A stretch of DNA of 64,000 nt from Desulfobacteraceae bacterium (lineage in GTDB: Bacteria > Desulfobacterota > Desulfobacteria > Desulfobacterales > Desulfosalsimonadaceae): the NCBI GenBank assembly GCA_003599885.1, contig QZKW01000083.1, positions 30,583-94,582 of the forward strand, given 5' to 3'. Positions 37,598 to 46,158 of the stretch are shown here, piece by piece. Numbering within the stretch: the stretch's first letter is position 1; every line of letters starts with the position of its first letter. A program made the position numbers and the translations under genes. The notes beneath the pieces were generated by a model. It was not told where the DNA came from, searched no databases, and saw nothing but the letters and a program-made list of their open reading frames with translations.

Positions 37598-37870
37598 ATG
37601 AAAGAAAAAATAAAGCGTTTTTACTTTAATTACCTGTGGTGGATTTGGCAAACCATTCTTGTTCTTTTCAGTGTTTTTTTTATGATATTCGGCATCGAAA
37701 TTTTAATAAAAAGCTACACATTAAATAATCCATTTTATTTTATGATGATCTTTTTTGCGTCCAATTTAATCATCCTCATCAGTGTGGTATTAATCGCAGG
37801 TTTCATTTACCGGATCGTGGGCGTTTTCAGACTGGTTCACCAAAAGAAAAAACAATCGGAAGACACATGA
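37598..37870 (+). CDS. Small two-helix membrane protein within the origin region
   Basis: 90 residues: basic N terminus (KEKIKRFYF), membrane helices near residues 17-35 and 47-70, and a basic tail (HQKKKQSEDT). The family is unknown to me. It has AAAAGG well placed upstream. It is the only gene between the two origin-like repeats, so it may be a genuine small protein tied to the origin or just a passenger. It is transcribed away from dnaN. Confidence 0.65.
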   Translation: MKEKIKRFYFNYLWWIWQTILVLFSVFFMIFGIEILIKSYTLNNPFYFMMIFFASNLIILISVVLIAGFIYRIVGVFRLVHQKKKQSEDT

Positions 37871-37952
37871 TCCTCATCAGGGTTTTAATGATTCACATTA
37901 TCAACGCTGTCCGGGTTTCCATTAATGTATTTTATTAAATTAATATATTGTT

Positions 37953-38118
37953 TTATTAAGGCATGTTCATAACCCCAACAACTTTTTAACTGATTATAAA
38001 TAAAGAAAAATATATAAAAAAAGGCTGACGATAATCTATGGAACAGCGGGTTTATAATTGAAGGCTTGTGTAGGGAATTTTTTTAACTGTTCAAAACAGT
38101 CCGGTTATCAACATATCA
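37953..38118 (+). repeat. Origin-region direct repeat, copy B
   Basis: Same order as copy A: TTATTAAGG, TGTTCATAAC, ACTTTTTAACTGATTA, ..., GGTTATCAACA. The middle has diverged by substitutions and small indels while the ends with DnaA-box-like motifs are best kept. Confidence 0.7.
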
Positions 38119-38212
38119 TTGAGCGGGTTTTGTATCATCAGGGATGTTTTAAATGGTTCGCTAAAAATAATAAATATTTTATGATAACAATAATATAAAT
38201 AGGGATGGCCGT

Positions 38213-38866
38213 TTATGAAGACATCCGCAGATGTTTAAAATGATCAATAGAGGATTGCGGGGTGAAGGTGATATGTTTCCCTGTTGTCAGCGCATAATGA
38301 TAAACTTTAGCTGATTTTTCAAGAAGTTCCGTATTTTTAAGAGCAATTTCCAGATCAGAACCTAAAATCAGGGCCCCATGATTTTGAAGAATATAACTGT
38401 GGCACTGATTGCCCAGTTTGGATGAGACGTTTTGGGCCAGTTCCCGGGTGCCGGAAAGGGCGTAAGGAATGATATCGGCGATTTCCCCAAGAGCCAGAGT
38501 GACTTCATCAAATAAAGAGGGAACAGGCTGGTTAATCACCGAAAAAATACTGGCAAACACCTGATGGGTATGAATAACGCCTTTGATTTCAGGCCGGTTT
38601 TCATAAACAGCCGTATGCATTCCGATTTCAATGGATGGTGGAAGACGTCCCTCAACCTGCTTCAGGTTTTTGTCCACCACGCAAATATCCGCCAGCGTCA
38701 TATCATGATACGTTTTATTAGTCGGAGTGATGGCAATAAGATCCGTGTCTTTTATTTTAAGGGACACATTTCCCCCGGAGCTGAGGCGGCAGCCGAAATA
38801 ACCGTTGTCGGATAGCCATTGGGCGCAGGTCAGCACTCTGTTTTTATCATCATCATATCGGCTCAT
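38213..38866 (-). CDS. Class II aldolase/adducin-family protein
   Basis: 217 residues. LSSGGNVSLK (about 29) is the substrate-phosphate loop and VIHTHQVFA (about 95) with QNHGALILG (about 160) supply the three zinc-binding His of fuculose-phosphate-type aldolases. The expected metal-dependent aldol cleavage is of a phosphorylated sugar or related keto acid; no sugar pathway genes adjoin it, so the substrate is open. GGAGAAACCC precedes the ATG. Confidence 0.88.
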   Translation of the reverse strand: MSRYDDDKNRVLTCAQWLSDNGYFGCRLSSGGNVSLKIKDTDLIAITPTNKTYHDMTLADICVVDKNLKQVEGRLPPSIEIGMHTAVYENRPEIKGVIHTHQVFASIFSVINQPVPSLFDEVTLALGEIADIIPYALSGTRELAQNVSSKLGNQCHSYILQNHGALILGSDLEIALKNTELLEKSAKVYHYALTTGKHITFTPQSSIDHFKHLRMSS

Positions 38867-39109
38867 TCAGGGTTTCTCCTTTGAGAGACTGTTTAAAAGT
38901 GTCAAAAGACCCTATCACTTGAGAGGCATATCATCAACCAAAACCCCGGCAGGACTTTCATAAAAGTTAACATCCATTAAAAAAATGAATCATTTGCCAA
39001 TGGCTGTTTGCATGGCGGGATGAATTCTGATAAACGGAGAGAACAATAAAAAACCGATTTTATCCGAATAAAAGATAGCGCAGAAAACTGTAATTTTTAA
39101 GGGAGATGC
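38867..39109. other. Intergenic stretch with a recurrent short motif
   Basis: About 240 bp between divergent genes. Position 38884-38898 carries AGAGACTGTTTAAAA, a near copy of a motif found at 411 and 44214. AAGGGAG precedes the following gene. No other feature seen. Confidence 0.35.
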
Positions 39110-39853
39110 ATGAAAAACCGGACCGGAACAATAACAGCAGCGTTTTTTGATTTAGACAAGACCTTGCTGAATGGGGAAAGCCAGGCCATGGAGGCCATAT
39201 ATTTAATCGAAAAAAACAGGTTTTCCCCGGTATACGGGTTTAAAATTCTCGGGGTTATTGCAGCGTCCTTTGCTTATAAAAACCAGTGGATGACGCCCTG
39301 GCGGTATAATCAGATTTATGTCAACACATACAAAGGCCAGCAAATCGACTGGCTGAAAGAACAGGGATATGAATTATACGGATTGCGCATCAAACCGGCG
39401 CTTTTTGAAAGCATGCTGGAAGTGATGGAAATGCACCGGCGTCAGGGTCATCTCATCGTTCTGATTTCCGCAACAGCGGAACATCTGCTGGAACCCGTCA
39501 AACAGGATATGAATGCGGATTTCATGATTGCAACCAAATTAGAAACAACGCCTTTGGGCATCTGTACCGGAAAAGCTGAAGGGCATATCTGTGTCGGAAA
39601 ACAAAAACGAAGGCTCATCAATCAGCTCGCTCAAATTCACGGGATAGATCTTGCCGCTTCCTATGCCTATTCGGACCATCACGCGGACATCCCGTTTTTA
39701 AGCGCAGTGGGCAATCCGGTGGCTGTGAACCCGACAAAGGATTTAAAAGACGAGGCGGAAAAAAACCGATGGAGAATAATGACGACGGACACGGGGTTTA
39801 TTACGGACAGTGGAAACCGTCACGCTCCGGTTGAACATGAAAGACTAGGATAA
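39110..39853 (+). CDS. HAD-IB family phosphatase (SerB-like)
   Basis: 247 residues. FFDLDKTLL supplies the catalytic Asp pair, VLISATAEHL (about 117) the Ser/Thr motif, and YSDHHADIPFL (about 188) the metal-binding acidic motif of the HAD-IB subgroup. Members dephosphorylate serine phosphate or lipid-like substrates; the membrane-like stretch GFKILGVIAASFAYK near 45 is common in the group linked to lysophospholipid metabolism. Good AAGGGAG ribosome site. The methyltransferase gene follows 10 bp later. Confidence 0.88.
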   Translation: MKNRTGTITAAFFDLDKTLLNGESQAMEAIYLIEKNRFSPVYGFKILGVIAASFAYKNQWMTPWRYNQIYVNTYKGQQIDWLKEQGYELYGLRIKPALFESMLEVMEMHRRQGHLIVLISATAEHLLEPVKQDMNADFMIATKLETTPLGICTGKAEGHICVGKQKRRLINQLAQIHGIDLAASYAYSDHHADIPFLSAVGNPVAVNPTKDLKDEAEKNRWRIMTTDTGFITDSGNRHAPVEHERLG

Positions 39854-39863
39854 GGATAAATAT

Positions 39864-40322
39864 TTGAAATTAAGCTTAAAAATTCCTCCGCTGGCCCAGG
39901 CGGCCATCGCTGTTTTCCTCATCTGGCTGGTTGACCGGCATGCGCCGCTCTACCATATTGATTTTAATTATCAGAATCTTGTGGCGCGAGTGTTGATCGG
40001 GACAGGCCTAATCATCGCTTTATCCGGTGTTTTAACATTCCGGAAGTTAAAAACAACCGTCGACCCAAGAATCCCGGAAAAAGCAAAAAAACTTGTTTTT
40101 ACAGGTATTTATAAATACACCCGAAACCCGATGTATTTGGGCCTTCTCTTGGCAATAACCGGGGTTGCGGTGTATTCCGGCGCATTTTCGAGTCTTTTTG
40201 TCGTTTTTTTATTTGCGGCATTTATTAATAAATATCAGATCATTCCGGAAGAGGTAGCGCTTCAGGAAAAATTTGGAGACAGTTACACACATTATACCCG
40301 GAATGTCCGGCGCTGGTTATAA
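39864..40322 (+). CDS. Isoprenylcysteine/phospholipid methyltransferase-family membrane protein
   Basis: 152 residues with about four hydrophobic segments. GIYKYTRNPMYLGLLL (about 80) and the C-terminal EKFGDSYTHYTRNVRRWL are the RHP-like and E/Y motifs of the ICMT/PEMT group, which methylate lipids or other membrane substrates using SAM. The start is a TTG with AAGGAT seven bases upstream. Probably co-transcribed with the HAD phosphatase, so both may act on a lipid. Confidence 0.85.
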   Translation: MKLSLKIPPLAQAAIAVFLIWLVDRHAPLYHIDFNYQNLVARVLIGTGLIIALSGVLTFRKLKTTVDPRIPEKAKKLVFTGIYKYTRNPMYLGLLLAITGVAVYSGAFSSLFVVFLFAAFINKYQIIPEEVALQEKFGDSYTHYTRNVRRWL

Positions 40323-40336
40323 AAAAGGAAAGTTAT

Positions 40337-40840
40337 TTGCTGCACATATTTGTCGATGCGGATGCATGCCCGGTCAAACAGGAGGTGTACCGTGTCGCAA
40401 GCCGGTATTCCCTTGATGTCACGTTGGTGGCCAACGCCCGGATGCGGATCCCGGATGAGCGCGGGATTAAGCTTCAAATTGTAAATAACGGAACCAACGC
40501 CGCCGATGACTGGATTGTCGAACATGTTCAGCCCCTTGATATTGTGGTCACCGCTGATATACCCCTTGCGAGCCGATGTTTGAAGAAAGGCGCACGCGCC
40601 ATCCGGCCAACCGGAAAGCCGTTCACGGAAAACAATATCGGTGACACCCTGGCTGTTCGGGACCTGTTGTCGGACCTTCGCGGCGCAGGGGAGATAACCG
40701 GCGGACCACCGCCGCTAAAAAGGCAGGACCGGTCGCGATTTCTCCAACAGCTTGACGAAATGATCCAATCCATCCTCCGCAATCCGTTAAATACCACCAA
40801 TAAAGAACAAGGCCCGAGTGATGAATGGACAAGCCAATAA
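40337..40840 (+). CDS. yaiI: YaiI/YqxD-family (DUF188) protein
   Basis: 167 residues. VDADACPVK at the N terminus, [13 protein letters not shown] near 73 and [17 protein letters not shown] near 97 are the signature blocks of this PIN-like family. Predicted nuclease-like fold; function unproven. TTG start with AAAGGAAA upstream. Overlaps the next gene by 20 bp. Confidence 0.9.
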   Translation: MLHIFVDADACPVKQEVYRVASRYSLDVTLVANARMRIPDERGIKLQIVNNGTNAADDWIVEHVQPLDIVVTADIPLASRCLKKGARAIRPTGKPFTENNIGDTLAVRDLLSDLRGAGEITGGPPPLKRQDRSRFLQQLDEMIQSILRNPLNTTNKEQGPSDEWTSQ

Positions 40841-41048
40841 TCCGCTTCACGGCATTACCCTGGAGCAGATCGTGAACAGCCTGGTGGAGCATTATGGCTG
40901 GAATGATCTGGGAAACCGAATTAAAATCAAGTGCTTCAACAGCGACCCGTCCGTGAACTCCAGCCTGAAATTCCTGCGAAAAACTCCTTGGGCAAGAAAA
41001 AAAGTCGAGGATTTATATATCATCACGCGGAAGACGGAAGGAATATGA
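40821..41048 (+). CDS. VF530 family DNA-binding-like protein
   Basis: 75 residues. [20 protein letters not shown] and [20 protein letters not shown] are strongly conserved in the VF530/DUF2132 family, which has a SAP-like helical fold suggesting nucleic-acid binding. I use the ATG at 40821, not the GTG one codon earlier. The stop overlaps the next start (ATGA). Confidence 0.9.
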   Translation: MNGQANNPLHGITLEQIVNSLVEHYGWNDLGNRIKIKCFNSDPSVNSSLKFLRKTPWARKKVEDLYIITRKTEGI

Positions 41049-41554
41049 ATCGCATAAAATCAAACCTTGTACTGATCGGAATGCCCGGTTCCGGCAAGAG
41101 CACCGTGGGCGTTATTCTTGCGAAAATGACCGCGCGGGATTTTGTCGACACCGACGTACTCATTCAAACGTTCAAACATCAGCGATTGCAGGATATCGTG
41201 GATGCCGGCGGGCACCATGCCTTACGAGAAATTGAAGAACGAGTGATTCTTGGACTTTCCGTGGACCACCACGTCATCGCCACGGGCGGCAGCGCCGTAT
41301 ACAGTGAACCGGCCATGGCCCATTTAAAATCAAACGGAACAATTGTTTTTCTGGATGTGGCGTTTGATTCCATCGTGTCGCGACTGGGCGACTTCAGCAG
41401 CCGGGGCATTGCCAAGCGGCCGGATCAGAGTTTGGCGGAGCTGTTTGAAGAACGCTCCCGGCTGTATATGAAATACGCGGACATCACCATTCAATGTGAC
41501 CGCATGAATCAGGACGATGTGTGCAAAAAAATCATGGACGCAACAGGCGCATGA
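41045..41554 (+). CDS. Shikimate kinase-family protein, divergent
   Basis: 169 residues. P-loop [11 protein letters not shown] (about 11), DTD (about 34) for magnesium and shikimate, an arginine in HALREIE where most have FR..E, TGGSAV where most have TGGG, and lid arginine in AKRPDQSL. The usual product is shikimate-3-phosphate, but the changes at substrate positions leave room for another substrate. ATG overlaps the previous stop by four bases and AAGGA stands just upstream. Confidence 0.8.
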   Translation: MNRIKSNLVLIGMPGSGKSTVGVILAKMTARDFVDTDVLIQTFKHQRLQDIVDAGGHHALREIEERVILGLSVDHHVIATGGSAVYSEPAMAHLKSNGTIVFLDVAFDSIVSRLGDFSSRGIAKRPDQSLAELFEERSRLYMKYADITIQCDRMNQDDVCKKIMDATGA

Positions 41555-41573
41555 GGTGCGTGGAGGATTTATA

Positions 41574-43121
41574 ATGTCCGGAAAGCCTGCCTATGAAGAG
41601 CTGGAACAAAGAATCCGTGACCTTGAAAAAAAACTGGCTGATAGCAGCAGGTCTGAGGAGGCCCTTCGGGAAAGCAAGGAAAAATACAGAAAAATATTTG
41701 AAAACGTTCAGGATGTATTCTACCAGACAGACTTTGACGGGAACATCATTGAGATCAGCCCGTCAATCAAACGTTATACCGGTTTTACGCGGGAAGAGCT
41801 GATCGGCCGGTCCGTGCTGAAACTATACCACAATCCGGAAGACCGAATAAGGCTTCTTGAAATCCTGTTAAAAAAAGGGGAAGTCATCGATTATGAAATT
41901 CAGATGAAATCGAAAAACAATCGAAAAAACAGCCGATTGAAATATGCCTCCCTCAATGCGCATATTCTCTATGATGACACCGGGACACCGATTGGCGCGG
42001 AAGGCGCAGCGCGGGATATCACCGACCGCAGGCGCGTAAAAGAAAAACTGCGGGAATCGGAAGAAAAATACCGCGCCCTGGTTGACAACCTTGCCATCGG
42101 CGTGGCCCTGATCAGCCCGGATATGGAAATTCTGACTTTAAACAAACAGATGAAACAATGGTTTCCAACGATTGATACGTCAAAACGCCCGGTTTGTTAC
42201 CGGGTCTATAATGATCCGCCCCGCGAAAGCGTGTGCGCATACTGCCCGACGGTTAAAACACTAAAAGACGGCAAGGTGCATGAATCCGTCACCGACACAC
42301 CGGCCGGCGATCAGATTATACACTACCGGGTCCTCTCGTCCCCCATCAAGGATCAGGCAGGCAAGGTGGTGGCCGCCATTGAGATGGTTGAAGACATCAC
42401 CGAGCGGAAACAGGCCGATGAGCAGATTCAGAACCTGTCCCGTCAGATTCTGAATGCCCAGGAGGAGGAGCGTCAACTGATTTCCAGGGAACTGCACGAC
42501 TCTGTGGCTCAGGACCTTTCCACGTTAAAAATCGCCCTGGAAATGCTTTTTGACGAACAAATCAAGCCGCCCCCGGAAACAACCCAAAAACTTTCGGAAT
42601 TATCCGGAATACTGGACCGGTCCATTTCCTCCGTCCGGAATTTGTCATATGATTTACGCCCTCCGGGACTGAATGAGTTCGGGCTTATCCAGACGCTTTC
42701 CACGTATTGTGAGGAATTTTCTAAAATTACAGGGATACATGTGGCGTTCCATCCGGCGGGTCTGAAAAATGCAAAAATAGGTTCTTTTATTGAAATAAAC
42801 CTGTATCGTCTGGTTCAGGAAGGTCTGAACAACGTCAGAAAGCATGCCGAAGCCGGGCAGGTGGTCGTTAAGCTGGTTGGCGCATATCCGGACATCATCG
42901 TCCGCATTGAAGACAATGGCAAGGGGTTTGACATGCAGGCGCGGGAGCAGAATTTAGACAGTAAAAGACGGATGGGTCTTCGGAGTATGAAGGAGCGGGT
43001 CAAACTGCTTCAAGGCCAGATGACGGTTCAGTCATATCCCGGCAAGGGCACCCGGATTTTTATCAAATTTCCCTTTAAAGAAGATAAAAATGACCCAGAA
43101 AAAACGCATCATCATCATTGA
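41574..43121 (+). CDS. PAS-PAS sensor histidine kinase (HisKA_3 type)
   Basis: 515 residues, no membrane helix, so cytosolic. PAS domains lie at about 30-150 and 155-275; the second contains CAYC, a possible metal or redox site. EEERQLISRELHDSVAQDLS carries the phospho-accepting His (about 312); the ATPase domain shows DNGKGFD and GLRSMKERVK. GGAGG stands before ATG 41574. It overlaps the following response regulator by 32 bp and is surely its partner. Confidence 0.92.
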   Translation: MSGKPAYEELEQRIRDLEKKLADSSRSEEALRESKEKYRKIFENVQDVFYQTDFDGNIIEISPSIKRYTGFTREELIGRSVLKLYHNPEDRIRLLEILLKKGEVIDYEIQMKSKNNRKNSRLKYASLNAHILYDDTGTPIGAEGAARDITDRRRVKEKLRESEEKYRALVDNLAIGVALISPDMEILTLNKQMKQWFPTIDTSKRPVCYRVYNDPPRESVCAYCPTVKTLKDGKVHESVTDTPAGDQIIHYRVLSSPIKDQAGKVVAAIEMVEDITERKQADEQIQNLSRQILNAQEEERQLISRELHDSVAQDLSTLKIALEMLFDEQIKPPPETTQKLSELSGILDRSISSVRNLSYDLRPPGLNEFGLIQTLSTYCEEFSKITGIHVAFHPAGLKNAKIGSFIEINLYRLVQEGLNNVRKHAEAGQVVVKLVGAYPDIIVRIEDNGKGFDMQAREQNLDSKRRMGLRSMKERVKLLQGQMTVQSYPGKGTRIFIKFPFKEDKNDPEKTHHHH

Positions 43122-43767
43122 TGACCATCCCCTTTTCCGGGAAGGCCTCAAGTCGATTATCAAACAGGATGCCCGGTATGAAGTGGCCGGTGAAGCGGGC
43201 ACCGGCTCCCAGGGCCTCCAGAAAGCCAGAGAACTGAAGCCGGATGTGGCTTTGGTGGATGTGTCGCTGCCGGATCAAAGCGGCATTGACCTGATCCCTG
43301 AAATTTTAAAATATTCCCCCCAAACCCTTGTTTTGATTGTCAGCATGCATTCCAAAATTGACTATATCGTCAAGGCGTTCCAGACCGGCGCCATGGGCTA
43401 TATCGTAAAGGACTCCGCCGCAGAAATGCTTTTAAAGGGAATGGATCAAATCTTGTCGGGCAATTATTTTATGGATACGTCGGTTTCCCATCAGGTGGTA
43501 AAAAAGCTGGCCGGAATGCCGGTCAGGGAGAAAGCCGAGGCCGATACCGGATATGATGCGCTGACCCCGCGGGAACAGGAAATCGTTGTTCTGCTTGCCG
43601 AAGGATTGTCCATCAAGCAGGCTGCTGGGCGGCTGTTCATCAGCCCCAAAACCGTTGAAAACCACCGCGCCAATATCATGCGTAAACTCGGCCTGCAAAG
43701 CACCATGGAACTGGTGCGCTATGCAGCCAAAATCGGTCTCATCGATATCGATCTCTGGAAAGAATAA
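43090..43767 (+). CDS. NarL-type response regulator
   Basis: 225 residues. Receiver with IIIIDDHPLFREGL, phospho-acceptor in VALVDVSLPD and Lys in YIVKDS; LuxR-type helix-turn-helix LTPREQEIVVLLAEG ... AGRLFISPKTVENHRANIM. Coupled to the sensor kinase before it. Regulated genes unknown; the gene is followed by a small hairpin. Confidence 0.93.
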   Translation: MTQKKRIIIIDDHPLFREGLKSIIKQDARYEVAGEAGTGSQGLQKARELKPDVALVDVSLPDQSGIDLIPEILKYSPQTLVLIVSMHSKIDYIVKAFQTGAMGYIVKDSAAEMLLKGMDQILSGNYFMDTSVSHQVVKKLAGMPVREKAEADTGYDALTPREQEIVVLLAEGLSIKQAAGRLFISPKTVENHRANIMRKLGLQSTMELVRYAAKIGLIDIDLWKE

Positions 43768-43797
43768 CCCGCCTGTAATATCCCGTAAAATCTGAAA

Positions 43798-43817
43798 TTC
43801 CCGGAATCTTCCGGGAA
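43798..43817 (+). terminator. Hairpin after the kinase/regulator operon
   Basis: TTCCCGGAA-tc-TTCCGGGAA, a perfect 9-bp stem, followed by AAAACTC and by further CCGGGAA copies. Position, 30 bp past the stop, suggests transcript end, although a T run is missing. Confidence 0.5.
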
Positions 43818-44043
43818 AAACTCCCGCCATCCGGGAAATTTCCCCAGCTAAAATGAAGCCCTCCCCTTATAGACAAAACCCATAAAATCAGCGAATCATA
43901 AGAAGCTGTCAAATTTATTTGGAACATGCTGACGCTTTCCGTCCTCGGAAAGCGGCCAGGCATATCATCTCTTATCCATACAGACCGAAATCCGGATTTT
44001 AATTAAAATGCCAGCCAGGACAACCCCCCAAAAAGACGGCCAC

Positions 44044-44190
44044 ATGCCGGACATGACACGCTTTATTCAAAGCATTCAGCGGCTTGAAGGGGACACGGAT
44101 TGTTTCGGAAAAGACACGGGCGCGTGCAACCGGACAGACTGTCTGTGGCGGGAATATTGTCTGAAAGAACTGCGGAAAGATACGAAATAA
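44044..44190 (+). CDS. Small cysteine-rich protein, unknown function
   Basis: 48 residues from the ATG at 44044, or 60 from 44008. The C-terminal half reads CFGKDTGACNRTDCLWREYC, four cysteines spaced like a metal site. I think short proteins of this pattern recur in Desulfobacterota but cannot name a function. No strong ribosome site, hence moderate confidence. Confidence 0.5.
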   Translation: MPDMTRFIQSIQRLEGDTDCFGKDTGACNRTDCLWREYCLKELRKDTK

Positions 44191-44266
44191 GAACGGGCGG
44201 GAGTTTTCGGGCCTTTTCAAACAGTCTCTAAAGAAACAGAACCATCAATTTTTAAGGAGGCAGAAC

Positions 44267-44563
44267 ATGACAACGGGTACATCCGGGCAGAAAAGAAAAA
44301 ATCGGAAGGTGACGTTTTCCATCGAAGCGGCGGAAGCCAAAGAGGTTGTTTTGACGGGTGACTTTAACGGGTGGAACCCCAAAAAGCACCCGATGAAAAA
44401 AACCGGCGACGGAGTATGGAAAAAGACGGTCATGCTCCCTTCAGATATATACGAGTACAAGTTCCTCATCGACGGGGAATGGAAAGAAGACCCCTGTAAC
44501 GACAACACGTGCCCGAATTGTTTCGGGACGTTCAACAGTGTTCTGAGCGTGTCTCCGCCATAG
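44267..44563 (+). CDS. CBM48/AMPK-type glycogen-binding domain protein
   Basis: 98 residues, one domain: VVLTGDFNGWNPKKHPM followed by WKKTVMLPSDIYEYKFLIDG is the carbohydrate-binding module seen in isoamylases and AMP-kinase beta subunits. No catalytic domain is attached. AAGGAGG stands before the ATG. It probably binds alpha-glucan or acts as a regulatory subunit; the partner is unknown. Confidence 0.9.
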   Translation: MTTGTSGQKRKNRKVTFSIEAAEAKEVVLTGDFNGWNPKKHPMKKTGDGVWKKTVMLPSDIYEYKFLIDGEWKEDPCNDNTCPNCFGTFNSVLSVSPP

Positions 44564-44612
44564 TCCGCCGCTAAAACAATATACAAAATAAAACCGGAAG
44601 GTTGTTAGACTT

Positions 44613-44819
44613 ATGAACAACACGGAGTCGATAATGGAAATACCGGATGGGTTAACAATTAAGGAGAAATTTTTTCTGGTAATGGTCTCAGTTCTGTTTA
44701 TTGCAGGGTGTTTGATATGGTTTGTGTTTTTCTGTTTGAAAATGCCTGTAAAGCGATTCACCCGCTACTTTTCGGATCTTTTTCTTTTGGATTCTGATCT
44801 TGTCATAAATATGGATTAA
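44613..44819 (+). CDS. Possible small single-helix membrane protein
   Basis: 68 residues with a helix around 21-43 (FFLVMVSVLFIAGCLIWFVF). There is no convincing ribosome site and part of the DNA (44718-44748) resembles noncoding sequence at 49117-49147, so it may be spurious. Confidence 0.3.
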   Translation: MNNTESIMEIPDGLTIKEKFFLVMVSVLFIAGCLIWFVFFCLKMPVKRFTRYFSDLFLLDSDLVINMD

Positions 44820-44884
44820 GGGGTCCAGGCGGTTTGTATGCCATTTCATGATAACGTCAACTTTTTAAGAAAGGAGATGACCGC

Positions 44885-45073
44885 ATGGATACCATTGTCA
44901 TTCTGTCCGATACGTTAAAGCAAGAGGATAAAATCGTGGAAACCATCAGGACGCTTTTTCCGGAAAGCAACGTTCAGGTATTCAATAAGACGTTGGAAAA
45001 ATTAAAAGACGAAAAAATGCATGCCAAAATTAAACTCTCTCTCCGCCCGAATCAATCGGCCGGATTGCCCTGA
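44885..45073 (+). CDS. Small hypothetical protein
   Basis: 62 residues starting MDTIVILSDTLKQEDKIVETI, with a strong AAAGGAG ribosome site eight bases upstream. The amphipathic C-terminal half is Lys-rich. The start resembles the opening of a nucleotide-binding or receiver-like fold but the protein ends early, so it may be a truncated gene. Confidence 0.5.
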   Translation: MDTIVILSDTLKQEDKIVETIRTLFPESNVQVFNKTLEKLKDEKMHAKIKLSLRPNQSAGLP

Positions 45074-45433
45074 CCATTTTTGCCAACCGGCCTTCCCTCT
45101 TCAAAACAAGACATTTGACTGGTTGGTTTTGATTTTATTAATTTTATTTTGTTGGACGGCAAAAAAAAGGCCGCCGGCAAAAGATCCTCAAATCTTGTGC
45201 AATGACAGGGGCTTCTCGCGTTTTAAAAAACGTGAAATCACCGGGTTTTGATGAAATCCGCTTTTTTAGAACGCCCTCCGATTTGACATTGTATGAAACA
45301 TCGCTTACCTTGCGGTATCTTTAATGACCTGAATGTATTTTCAGGCCGGTTTCTGTCTTACGGAACATCCATTTTAAGTAGTGGCCTCCTGAAGTTTGGA
45401 ACTAAGAAAAAATTATGAAAGGAGGAAGTCATT
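45074..45433. other. Gene-free stretch containing the cold-shock gene promoter and leader
   Basis: TTGACA at 45283-45288 followed after 17 bases by a weak TACCTT (45306-45311) is the best promoter. It would give a roughly 120-base untranslated leader, long as usual for cold-shock mRNAs. No gene is seen left of it. Confidence 0.4.
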
Positions 45434-45634
45434 ATGGCGAATGGAACTGTAAAATGGTTCAATGAATCAAAAGGTTTTGGTTTTATTGAGCAGGAAAACG
45501 GAACGGATGTGTTTGTTCATCACTCAGGAATCAATGCATCAGGTTTTAAAACCCTGAACGAAGGCGATAAAGTAACCTTTACACTTTCGCAGGGACAAAA
45601 AGGTCCTGCGGCAGTCGATGTAACGGTTATTTAG
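45434..45634 (+). CDS. Cold-shock domain protein (CspA family)
   Basis: 66 residues, one cold-shock domain with RNP1 KGFGFIEQ and RNP2 [11 protein letters not shown] chaperone that melts mRNA structure. AAAGGAGGAAG precedes the ATG; a long leader and a strong terminator frame this single-gene unit. Confidence 0.96.
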   Translation: MANGTVKWFNESKGFGFIEQENGTDVFVHHSGINASGFKTLNEGDKVTFTLSQGQKGPAAVDVTVI

Positions 45635-45653
45635 TTAATCCTTACACAAAAAC

Positions 45654-45700
45654 AAAGGGGTCTCACAAAATTTAATTTTGTGAGACCCCTTTTTATTTTT
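45654..45700 (+). terminator. Strong intrinsic terminator after the cold-shock gene
   Basis: Perfect long stem beginning AAAGGGGTCTCACAAAAT, minimal loop, followed by TTTTTATTTTT; 20 bp past the stop. Symmetric A/T runs also let it act on the opposite strand. Confidence 0.9.
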
Positions 45701-45751
45701 ACTGCCACGAACCGTTTTCCCGCATTAATTTTCAAACCATTTCAGAACGCG

Positions 45752-46087
45752 CTATTTTAAGGACCGCAAGCGAGGCCTGCCGCAATTCCAGCAGACGGCA
45801 AACTGACCTTCGGAATCTTCCCCGCAATACCGGCATATCCATAATTCTTTATCAGAACCGTCAAGAATGTCTGAATTTTCATATTCTTTAAGGATGGCCT
45901 TTGCGTCGTCAAACTGTGATTCATCCACTATCCAGACGGACGGCTCGGTTTCCGGCGTCAGCGGCACTTCCCCCCGGACGCTGAAAAGCGATTCGCCCCT
46001 CACCTCGCTCAAGATGCCATAGGACGCTAAAATTCCCTTTAAAAGATGCGCTTCCGTGGGATGCTGCGCTGAATAGACTTTCAACAT
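45752..46087 (-). CDS. DUF2007-type protein with C-terminal zinc ribbon
   Basis: 111 residues. The N-terminal half (VYSAQHPTEAHLLKGIL ... PSVWIVDESQFDDAKAIL) is a DUF2007 signal-transducing-like fold; the C terminus has ICRYCG and VCWNCG as a zinc ribbon. Function unproven. Start at 46087 has AAGGA seven bases upstream; the longer frame begins inside a 52-bp palindrome. Confidence 0.82.
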   Translation of the reverse strand: MLKVYSAQHPTEAHLLKGILASYGILSEVRGESLFSVRGEVPLTPETEPSVWIVDESQFDDAKAILKEYENSDILDGSDKELWICRYCGEDSEGQFAVCWNCGRPRLRSLK

Positions 46088-46102
46088 GCGGATGTCCTTA
46101 TG

Positions 46103-46154
46103 ATGAGAGTCCATTCATCTAGCCGGACGTCCGGCTAGATGAATGGACTCTCAT
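46103..46154. repeat. 52-bp perfect palindrome with T run on the + strand
   Basis: 26-bp arms (starting ATGAGAGTCCATTCATC) meet at GGAC|GTCC with no loop; seven T follow on the + strand (46154-46160). It sits just upstream of the ribosome site of the DUF2007 gene and five bases after the stop of the upstream minus-strand gene. As a terminator it faces the + strand, where no adjacent gene needs it. Confidence 0.8.
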
Positions 46155-46158
46155 TTTT

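Larger units (their letters stand above)
37338..38212. other. Candidate bipartite replication origin (oriC)
   Basis: AT-rich region between dnaN and the aldolase-like gene. DnaA-box-like sites (TTATCCACA with one or two changes) occur at 37389-37397 (TGTTCATAA, reverse), 37529-37537 (TTATCGACA), 37898-37906 (TTATCAACG), 37964-37972 (TGTTCATAA, reverse) and 38105-38113 (TTATCAACA). They fall in two ~167-bp repeats on either side of a small gene. Runs such as 37365-37383 could be unwinding elements. The proximity of dnaN and gyrB supports an origin. Confidence 0.5.
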
